Positions 55,357-64,000 of a stretch of 64,000 nt of DNA are shown one piece after another. The notes below the pieces were generated by a model. That model was not told where the DNA came from and made no database searches. It worked only from the letters and a program-made list of their open reading frames with translations. Source of the stretch: Ulva prolifera (Eukaryota > Chlorophyta > Ulvophyceae > Ulvales > Ulvaceae); assembly GCA_023078555.1 (NCBI GenBank), contig CM041197.1:11257257-11321256 (forward strand), given 5' to 3'. The position numbers and the translations under genes were made by a program. Numbering within the stretch: position 1 is the stretch's first letter; every line of letters starts with the position of its first letter.

Positions 55357-58192
55357 TCAGGCATCTGAAGCCGAGTCCTCGGACGAACAGCAGCACACAG
55401 AGACAGCAAGCTCCGGGAAGCGGGCCTGCAGGCCATCTACGCCGGGCTCAACACACATGCTGCCGCCTATGTCCAGCCGCCGCAGCGCTCTCAGCTTCGG
55501 GATCAGCTCCGGCAGATGCACGCCATGCTCCGTGTGCATGCACAGGCCCAGCCGCGACAGCCTCGAGAGGCCGGTGCAGGCCTCCAGCACATGCTGCGGC
55601 TCCAGGAGCTCCATCTCGCCCGTCCTATCGCACACAGAGAACACCTCGAGGGCTGTTAGTGCCGCCAACGCAGTGCCCAGGGGCTGGCCATGCATGCGGC
55701 AGTGGGAGCCGTCCACCACCAGCTCCTCGACGGCGCTCAGCTGGAGGCACGTGAGGCCGGTCAGTGCCGTGAGCGTCGCCGCAAGGTCGGCGCTGTGGCT
55801 CAGGACATGCTCGCCGGTGTGCACGCCAGAGAGCGTGCCCAGCTCGAGATGCAGCAGGCGAGAGCACCGCGCCAACGCTGGCAGCAGGCACTCCCAGGCC
55901 TGCACCACACTGTCCCGCGAGCACCGGGCCGCATAGTCAGCATCCACGCCTTCGCTCGCCACCGTTAGACGCGTGATCATGGGCGCGGCCTGGGCGGCAA
56001 ACGCGGCGGCGGTCAGGGGCGCTTCGGGGCTCATGCTCGTGATGGCAACGCCGGTGAGCGAGGGCAGCACAAAGTCGGCAGTGCGGCGCGTATCAGAGCC
56101 CGCCGCGTCAGCGTGGGCCTCGGAGTCGATTCGCAGCTCCTGCAGGGCTGTCAGGTGCGAGATGGACTCCCCCAGATGCTCGTACACCACGAGGTGTGCC
56201 TGCGTTGTCAGCTTGAGGCTGCGGAGTCCGGGGGCATCGATGAGAGGCAGGAGCGTGGGCAGGCAGGTGCGTGGTCGCAGCATGTTACTTATGTGTTGGT
56301 TCTCGTCGACTTCTAATTGCCGGAGGCTCGGGAGGCGGGCGGGCGAGACATCGGAGCGGATCAAGGCGCCGAGGGTCGAGTCGCCTGACTTCTGCCGTGG
56401 CTGAATGTTGAGCTCCAGGCGTGTGAGAGCAGGGAGGTGCTTCAAACAGGTGATCAGCGGCGTGGTCCCGTTGGGGTGCTCGGTGCTGATCGACAGGTCG
56501 ACTAGCCGCCATGGGCCATTGCGGCAGAGGCACGCTGCGAACCGGGCCGCAGCCCTCATCGGCAGATAAATATCGCCCAGGTCGAGCTTCTGCAGGGATG
56601 GGTGTGCGGAGAGCGATCGCGCGAGAGCCGCGGCCATCACCGAGGACATGCAATAGGTCTGCCCGGATGTTGGCTGGAGCGCCTGCAGGCGCTGCAAGCC
56701 TGGTGACGGCACCGTGGCGGTGGATAGAAGCGCAAGGATGGACAAGTCGAGTGGCGCCGACAGGTGTAGGGATCCATCGGCGACGGAGGCGTCGACGGTC
56801 GGCTGGTGGAGGGCCTGGGGGAGGAGTAGCAGGAGTTTAGGTAGGCTGCTCCAGAGCGGCACGCAGGCGACGAGGCAGCGGTGGAGGAGGTGGGGCGGGA
56901 GCGTGAGGAGGCTGGCCAGCATCGCGTCGGAGGTGGCGCTGTCTTGCCACTCCGTATGAATGATGCGCTGCACAAGCGCGTCTGTCCAGGCAGTCTGGCC
57001 AGTGTCGCCCAGTGCATCTGCCACCTACACACCGCGCCAGTGAGGCTCGTTGTAGTTGACAGTGGTGGGTCGCTTTGCAGCATTTCCAGGTCTGCTTCCC
57101 AGGAATTAGACCTGAATATTCGGAATTTTTACATATGATCGGGCCCGATGACCAAACACTGGTAGCTGAGGAGGTGCAGTGGGCACACAGGTGAACAAGC
57201 TCCAGATGCAAACGCCGCTCTGAGCCGTGTTGGGCAACTTTGAAGAGACCCGCTGGCATGTTTGCCAGAGCCACGAGCAGTGCAACTAGATCATTACGCG
57301 AAAGGGATAGAGGTGCGTTTCATGCCGCCGGGCTCGTCGTGGCCAAGAGCACTCATGATGCGTAGACCGCAGAAGTTTCAGTGGACATACAGTCAAATGA
57401 TACAGTGCAATGGGTTTTTTCAAAGCGATCCCAGGTGGCCTCAAGTTTATGGGACGTTGACAGTTCATGGATTTGGACATGTACCGTATTCGTGGCATTC
57501 CAGTGACATGAGTCGTATCATGTGACCGCTGCACTACTGGATCATTAACGCTGGATCCACTGACCCCACGGCCGCGGAAGCATTGCATTTATGAATATTT
57601 AGGACTACATGCCTTTCACTTGACCTAAAGCATTGGCGTGCCAGATCGAATCGGCCTGCTTCGACTGAAGCCTTGAACGGTCTCAACTGATGCCTGAAAC
57701 AGTCTCTCCGTGCAGCAAAAGAAGGCGACATTGCTGTGAATTTAGCAGCACTGTCAAAGCTGTTTCATGCGTCAACTTCCGACACGGCATTTTGTCTGTC
57801 TTGCATTTGTTACAAGAATCACCAGAAACGTCACACACAGATGTACAGCGTTCTTGCAGTCTCAGACAAGTGAGATCCGGAACACGTACCGTCAGGATCG
57901 TCACTAGTTCATCTGTAGAAGGACTGGTCGGCACTAACTTCGCTAACTGCCACAGCCGCACGTCCTCTGGCGTCAAGTTGTCCGGGAGTGACGCCAGGCC
58001 ATCAGCGTCCGACAAGCCCGACAGCAGCACAGACTGTGCAGCGATGCCCCTACGCAAGCGATGCCCTACGAAAACACCCCTTTCTGTATCTTCCTGGGCG
58101 GAATTCTGGATTAGCGTGACGTGTCCGATGCGTGGCGCTTTGCGACAAGGCATCGCACTGTCCAGGATCGTGTCGACATCGTCGTCTGTCAT
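55357..58192 (-). CDS. LRR-family protein 9 (two exons)
   Basis: Exon 1 is 58192-57890 (101 codons), the intron is 57889-57025 (CTGACG|GTACGTG to GTGTAG|GTG, phase 0), and exon 2 is 57024-55357. The protein has 656 residues and is the most divergent intact member. Exon 1: MTDDDVDTILDSAMPCRKAP, RIGHVTLIQ, QSVLLSGLSDADGLASLP, EDVRLWQLAK and DELVTILT. Exon 2: VADALGDTGQTAWTDALVQR, LPPHLLHRCLVACV, LPQALHQPTVDAS, LRRs with LPALTRLELNIQPRQKSG and LPSLRQLEVDENQHISNMLR. It ends in a Ser/Glu-rich CCCSSEDSASDA tail. A MITE sits 36 bp from the acceptor inside the intron. The gene is bracketed by the two copies of the segmental duplication. Confidence 0.85.
57060..57161. mobile_element. hAT-like MITE, copy 3 (102 bp), in intron of LRR gene 9
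   Basis: Starts CAGTGGTGGGTCGC and ends GATGACCAAACACTG. The flanking octamers gtagttga (57052-57059) and gtagctga (57162-57169) agree at 7 of 8 bases. It is the best-preserved target duplication of this family. Confidence 0.75.
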
Positions 58193-59269
58193 CCCGATCA
58201 CAGTTCTAGGCCACAGTGCAGAACGCGCAAGCAATGAGTGACTGAACAAGAACGTTTGCACCTCAACCTTTTGGCGGAATCACTGCAGTGTCAGATTCAT
58301 TGCCACCAGCGTGACAAACAAACACTCAGCCTCATGCATTCAAGGGCGCAGCGCATGCACAGCACGGTCATCAGCACCACCGTGAGACCAGGCGCCCTAC
58401 GTCCCGCCTCTAGTATATTATGATCGCATGCAATGGGAACACGATCGCATGCAATGGGAACACGGATAGACAGCGGACCCTACTAGCCTGACAATGCCGC
58501 GTTCTTTTTTTCCCCCGATCCCCACTGTTCTGCAGCATACAATATATACCGCCACCAGGCTACATATGCGGGTCACAGCTAGCTTTCATCTGGCGCTTTG
58601 AGGAACTTCAAGAAGTCACATATGCTCATGTTACATATGGCCTGTACTGGTACAAAAAAATACCACTGTGTGGACTCGGTGTGAGGATATTCACAAGGTT
58701 GCTGGTGGCAAGCCCGCCCGTGCGTACAGCTCTGCCACATACGCACTGTCGGGGATTTTGATGCGAATGCTGCAGCACCTGAACTTTCATTCCCTCCACT
58801 GTCTCCAGGCTTCGTCACCACTTCGGCATCCATCTTACTGGGTCTCAAGGTATAATCCGCATACTATACAGTTCCCCTGTTCTGGTCAGCATCAGCAGCA
58901 TCGTGGCGCATGCAGACATTCCAACAGTCGTTACACCAGAGCGAGACCCGACGCCATGTTTGAATGCGGCCATGGTGCACATATGGCGGTCTAACCAGGT
59001 CCAGGAGTCGCGTGAATGTTGTACCGTGAGCAACAAGTTTCCCCGCAGGCACCACACAACACAATCAGACCAGTGTCAGACGTACCCCAGCCACCGTGAA
59101 CAGCCGCGCAGTAATGCCCGAGCAGCTCCTACTGTGCTGCCTGCCCCTCTAGAGCGCTGGAGTTGCTTGCTGTGCTACACGCCTCCAGCCCCTCTGCCCC
59201 TCTGCGCGAGGATGTGCCATTGATGGCACAGTCCGAAGTGTGCGCATCCCCGTGGGCCATGCACCCCGT
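58193..59269. other. Upstream region of LRR gene 9 and spacer
   Basis: No exon recognised. A 21-bp tandem duplication lies at 58422-58463. Confidence 0.4.
58422..58463. repeat. 21-bp tandem duplication
   Basis: gatcgcatgcaatgggaaca plus one base occurs twice without mismatch, about 230 bp upstream of the LRR gene 9 start. Confidence 0.9.
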
Positions 59270-60390
59270 ACCCATCACAGCACAGATACCACGATGTTCT
59301 CAGGCCTTACAGGCACAGCCGCAGTAGCAGTGCAGCGAGCAGCGCTTGCCTCTGCCCGTGGCAGGCCTGCAACAAGTAGAGGCCCAGCTGCCAAGCCTCA
59401 TACTTTGTGGTGCTCGGGACGTCCGCCCCTGCTCTGCCCGGCGGTAGCTCTATGACAGAAAATTTTCCAGGCCATCTACAACTCACTTTTTTTGGTAACA
59501 TCACTTCCACACACACCGGGTGACAACCCCTGAGGAACGCAGGGAAGCTTGCAGCAGCTTGCTGACATGGCATCTCACCGAAGCAGTGCACCTGTGGGGG
59601 CCCGACAAAGCCCTGGGCCCGTTGCAGTGGCACATCAAATGCATGGGGTGCATGCGACGCTGCCCTGAAGGCAAGCGGCACCGCAGCCACCGCAACAGCA
59701 GCAACTGTCGACCGCCGCTGCGCCTTTGCACACTCATGCACACACAGGAATCGTCCCCCCGCGGCACAACGGACCTGAACCATTACCTGAACCCCCCCAT
59801 CTGAGGAGTGCCTGCTGCCGCAAATGGTCACCAACCCCAGGCACTGACCCCGAGAGGGCCCCGAGAGGATCCCAGAATGATGCAACATGGACCGGTAGCA
59901 GCAGCGCATACGCGAGCGTGGCAGGAGATAACCAATGACAGCCCGGCTCCGCCTCCTTGCAAAAGTCCCCTTGTAGCCACCAGCTCTCGTCACCTCGTAC
60001 ACCCTGCAGTGTTGTCGGCGCCGCGTGCCGCCCGGACACAGTACCCCAAGGGGGAGGGCGGCGCCGAGGCGGGCTAGGGTGCGGGCGGCTCATCGCCGAG
60101 CAGAGCGCGCACATGCTGGACAGCCTGGCGGAGGTTGCCGCGTGTCGGGCGCGCAGCGGGGTGCCACGCCGAGACGAGCGCGAGCTGCTGCCGCATGGCC
60201 GCTTTCGTGGCCGCCCCGGGGCCTGCAGTCATGGCCACGAATCAACAGGAGCAGCCGTGCTGCGATGCGCGTGGCTTGCACACGACCTGTGTTACGGACG
60301 TGCTTGCTTCCATGCGCCGTGGCCATGCGTGGACGCACACACCCAGAGCGTTACCGGAGAGAAAGACAAGGGCTGCTCCAGGCCGTAACT
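59270..60390. repeat. Segmental duplication, right copy
   Basis: Colinear with 53920-55110. Neither copy keeps one long frame across the left two thirds, which argues against an intact protein there. Confidence 0.55.
60074..60222 (-). CDS. Conserved terminal exon in the duplication, right copy (unknown protein)
   Basis: After ATGACTGCAG the minus strand reads GPGAATKAAMRQQLALVSAW, HPAARPTRGNLRQAVQHVRA, LLGDEPPAP and a stop. Most differences from the left copy are conservative and the stop is at the same place. Function unknown; a helical, charged segment. Confidence 0.4.
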
Positions 60391-61024
60391 GAATGAAACC
60401 AGGACTGCCGCAATGTGACATGAGAATGGCCTGATCCGCCCAGACTTCACTGAACTTAGTGATGACCTAGCATTGAAAAATCAGGTTGTGGCCAAGAGTG
60501 CCGCTGTGAAGACATCAGGGGCAGTGGCACAGGAGCAACACCTGCTGGTGATGATCCGGTGCCGCATGCGCTGCTCCTCCCTGCTCCAAGTAAGGGCGCA
60601 AGCCGCACTGAGTCATGTGGCGAGTGAGCATTAGCCACCATGAGCGCCGCCACAGCCACACAGACGCACATGTCGACACCTGCAGCCACGTCTACCTCAG
60701 CGACCCCAGGCCTGACAACTGGCCTGTAGTGGCCAGGTGATGTGCTTCCCCAAGTCTGGCGTCCTCGCAACTGAAGCATGCATCACAGATTCACCAGCTT
60801 GAACTGATGGGGCACAGGAACCGAGGAGGGCCGCCGGCCACACACATGACAGGCCATCAGCATTTTCTCGCCGCGAAGCCACGTTGTTCCACGGCGTCTG
60901 CCGAACCGCAAACGGCATTCAGCAGCAGACTGAACACTGCAGCGACCGGAGACACAGCAGCTCCACCTGGCGTGCCGACCAAGGTGAGGCGGCCTTGGTC
61001 TCACACACAGCTGCCACACTGGTC
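60391..61024. other. Spacer, nothing recognised
   Basis: Possible 3' region of the minus-strand gene to the right. No repeat seen. Confidence 0.35.
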
Positions 61025-63092
61025 TCACACACACAGGTCACGGGCCTGGTTGCACGCTCGCAGCCGCGAATAAACACCGGGCGAATAAACACCGGGCCAG
61101 ACCAACGCCCGCCTCCCCTCCAACCTCGAGAACAGCACACCTGTACAGCGTTGCACCACAGCCACCACCGCCGAGACGCTGGCGCACGCAGGGTCGAACA
61201 ACAGGTGAGATGCATGCTCACAGAACCGAGACGCACGCAGCACACACCGGAGCGGCCAGGGTGCCCAGCGTGCCCAGCGTGCCCAGCGTGCCCAGCGTGC
61301 CCAGCGTAGGAGCGCACCGTCATCGTCCACGACCAGCACCTGCCCGCCGCGCGGCACTGTACCCGCTGCCGCAGCTGCCCCAGCGCTCAGCTCTCTCTGT
61401 CCCACGCTGCCCGCAGGCCCGCCGGTCCAGGCCCCCCCACCCTCACCATGACCCACACCGCCTGCGGCGGTCCCGTCATCGCCGCAGTCGCGCTGCGGCG
61501 GGGGCTGGGAAGCGGACTGCGGTGAAGCTGCGGGGGGAGGCGCGCTGGCGTGCAGTGCTATGAAGCGCAGCGCGGGGCCCAGCGCGCGCAGCAGGCCGGT
61601 GCGGTCGCGCTTGCTGCCCAGCACCGGGATGCGGAGGACCGGCACGCCGCCGACGTCAAGCACCTGTGCGCCTGCATGCATGCGGGAGATGCATGCCGGA
61701 GGGCTGGAGCATGTGGGGCGTGCGTGCATGCGGAGCAGGCCTTATGCACCTGCCAAATCACCGAAGCGCATGCACTCCTTCTGACAATTCAAGCTACATG
61801 CATGTGCAGACAAAGCGATTGTTGTGCACTTTGGGCGGCAGGAATCTCGCCCGGCTGCGTAAGCACTCGATGGGGATGCCCTGCAGCATGCTGGGTGCTG
61901 CGTCCAGCAGCTTTGGCCCGTGGCAGTCTGAAAGCACCTGTAGCCACATGTGGCCGAGCACGCATGCATGCATGATCAGCGGAGCCGGTGCGCCTAAGTC
62001 CGCAGCAGTGCGACCCCATGCTTACTAGGCTGTGTGAGGAGTTTCCCAAAGCAGTTTTCCTGTTCAGCGCTGGCCTATCAGAGCCGTCTACGTGGATGCC
62101 ACAGTGGCAGGCTTATGCAAGGCTGAACCAGGTGAGGACGAACGTCAAACACGAAATCATTCACATCGCATCAGATCGCATTCTGCAATCATTGGTGCCA
62201 CTCCAGCATGTCGAGGCGGCAAGCGCGTCTCAGCAGCGGCCCTTGCAGGCCCGGGCCACCATGACGCACGCTGCGGCCTGATGGCTAGCGGTGCAACGCG
62301 CGCAATGATGCCAAGTACCCAGCGCAATCCTGCTGCACTTCAGCTGAACGGCAGGCACATGGGATACTCGGAGGGAGGGGCGGAGGGGGCAGTGGCACGC
62401 ACCTGGCACAGCCCTCTCTCCTGCATCCTGAGCCGCCGCGGCGGCCCCCTGGTCGTCGCCTGCGACAGCATCGCGGCTGCGGAGCCCCCACAGCGGGTCA
62501 CCCCCTCCAGATGTGCCTGCACCGAAACGAGGCGCTGCAGCTCCGCGGAGCATGTGTGTGTGTGCCAACGCGTAGCAGGTGGAGAGGGGCCCCCCGCCTC
62601 GTGCAGCCGCCCCTCCTGCGCTGCCACAGCTGGGTGCACTGAGGGCTCCGGCCCCGGCCCCGAGAGGACCAATGTCAACGACATGGCGCGCCGTCGCCGG
62701 CGTGGGGCACCGCCGTCACATGCACCGTCGCTCAGGCGAGTGTGAATTTTCATGCGTGTGTGTACGTACGTATGCATGCTGACACAGCCATATTCATGGG
62801 GACCTTGAAGATTCCGGTTTGGAGCCCTGGAACAGGGCGCATGCCTCGGCGCCTTGGAGTGAGATCAGGTGGGAATGGGAATGTGCCTGGCGTCGGCGCG
62901 CGGGCTGCCGTACCCTCTCCCAGGCGACTGCTTGGACACACGCGGCACAGCCCAGTACCGCTCACAGCAACTGTGTCGTACGCGTGCATGTGGCCTGCAA
63001 GGGCGGGCCCCCCAGGCAGACCCAGTGCAGCCGGACAGAACCGCAACAGGGGGATTGGGGGGGGAGGGAACAGGGAATGGGGGGCGGGCGCG

Positions 63093-63137
<45 letters not shown>

Positions 63138-63429
63138 TGGGCTGCGCACCATTATCCAGGGGTTGCCGTCCCCGCATGTCCACCACGGCACAGATCCCGC
63201 CGCGGCGAAGCGCCGCCGCGATCCTGGATGCCTGGGGGTCCGCAGCGCGCGGGCCTTCCATGCATGCGGAGGCCCGTGGTGGTGCGCTTGCGGTGAGGTG
63301 GCTCGGGGAGGAGGGGGGGCTTGTGTACATGGTGGTGCTGCTGGAGAGCCATGCATGCAGGTCCGCGGCGGCAGCGAGCGCGAGGCCGGAGGTGCCGATG
63401 CGGAAGACACCCTTCGCCACTTCGCTGAC
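61025..63429 (-). CDS. Unidentified multi-exon gene (partial model)
   Basis: Three exon candidates on the minus strand. The first, 63429-63150 (GCCCAG|GTC to AATG|GTGCGC), reads VSEVAKGVFRIGTSGLALAA, ADLHAWLSSS and RRGGICAVVDMRGRQPLDNG. The second ends at 62403 (TGCCAG|GTGCGTG) and reads RLVSVQAHLEGVTRCGGSAA, AMLSQATTRG. The third starts at 61663 (CACAG|GTG) and reads VLDVGGVPVLRIPVLGSKRD, RTGLLRALGPALRFIALHAS, then an Ala/Gly/Pro-rich region with an Arg-Trp-Ala repeat. The last two join in phase 0. I do not recognise the family. The start, the 3' limit and the first junction (phase 1) are unresolved. Confidence 0.35.
61261..61307. repeat. 9-bp tandem repeat, about five copies
   Basis: gtgcccagc repeated head to tail. 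In the minus-strand frame of the unidentified gene it would encode an Ala-Arg-Trp run. Confidence 0.9.
63094..63136. repeat. Poly-G tract (43 G)
   Basis: Longest homopolymer in the window. It is poly-C in the sense of the minus-strand gene, starting about 13 bp after the predicted donor at 63149. Confidence 0.9.
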
Positions 63430-64000
63430 CTGGGCTGAGCCAGGGGCGGAGCAGCCGCTTGGGCGGAGGTGGTGCTCGTCTGTGGCTACCGGTGCTGCAT
63501 ATGCATCACATAGTCCCATGCATGCCCCATGACTGCATGCATGCAAAACCGGGCCTGGTGTGTCCAGAGTCTCCTGGATGCACTGGGGACGGGAGCATGT
63601 GTGCATCTTTGCATGTGCTCATCAGCTTTGGCCGGCAAGGCACCGGGCGCGTTCACACACGCTCTGAGCGATTCGGTATTCGATGGCGGGGAGGAATCGT
63701 TTGCTCGAGCTGAGACGGAAGATGGGCCAGGGCTGGGCTGTGGCGTTGCAGATGGTGAGACCAGTTGTGTGCATGTGTGACCGTGTCTCAGATAATATTT
63801 GTCACGGGGAAAGGAACTTGCCTGAAGGCTTTTGGTACACACTGCCACGACCCAGGGGCTGCCCATTCTTGTGCTGAGCTGCATCCACTGCTGTGCCAGG
63901 TCCTGCTTGGCCCGTTTCTGGCTGCTGGGACCCGGGCCGGGTGTCTAAATAGTGGGCTATGCGGGTCTTGGCGGCATGCTGAAGCGCTTTCGCACGACCC
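63430..64000. other. Right flank, possible upstream exons
   Basis: Minus-strand frames rich in Ser/Pro (about 63770-63600) could be 5' exons of the gene to the left, but no splice sites or conservation support a call. Confidence 0.3.

Noticed and set aside
62865-63410. 181-codon Pro/Ser-rich minus frame
   Set aside because: Reads through the 43-G tract and overlaps the better-supported exon in another frame.

Overview
The window looks like nuclear DNA of a GC-rich, intron-bearing eukaryote, most likely a chlorophyte green alga. Introns are GT-AG and interrupt long open exons. The pentamer TGTAA, the usual green-algal polyadenylation signal, lies 30-210 nt past several stop codons and at the 3' ends of the retroelement tails. 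One retroelement fragment carries a C-terminal region I recall from green-algal LINE-type proteins. No rRNA, functional tRNA, CRISPR array or bacterial-style operon was seen. A 100-base assembly gap lies at 295-394.

The backbone is a tandem family of leucine-rich-repeat (LRR) genes, all on the minus strand. Seven look intact (1574-4159, 12214-15458, 16736-19830, 38847-41123, 45386-48205, 49974-52729, 55357-58192). Two are decayed (about 23850-26417 and 43026-44711), and a probable tenth is cut by the gap (start codon near 424). Each intact gene has a short first exon of 89-104 codons, one phase-0 intron, and a large LRR exon of 555-585 codons, giving proteins of 656-674 residues. Members near the left end share an upstream motif (ATGTCTACCAGTG, minus strand) about 155-240 bp before the start codon.

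Between these genes are mobile elements. At 5370-11854 there is an array of a 1,909-bp unit (3.4 copies) whose 758-bp A segment has inverted termini. At 37817-38726 there is an internally deleted hAT element with a perfect 8-bp target duplication. Three short hAT-like MITEs occur at 25556, 32560 and 57060. Many 5'-truncated non-LTR retrotransposon 3' ends are present, several with 10-22 bp target duplications. A putative tRNA-derived SINE family also occurs.

Other genes: a multi-exon secreted protein with a Pro-rich linker and a CBM1-like cysteine module (28304-30733) has a broken copy at 21262-22226. The right end (53.9-64 kb) holds a segmental duplication flanking the last LRR gene, and an unidentified minus-strand multi-exon gene with long poly-G/poly-C tracts. 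Functions of the LRR family and of the right-end gene are unknown; no pathway linking the genes can be inferred from sequence alone.
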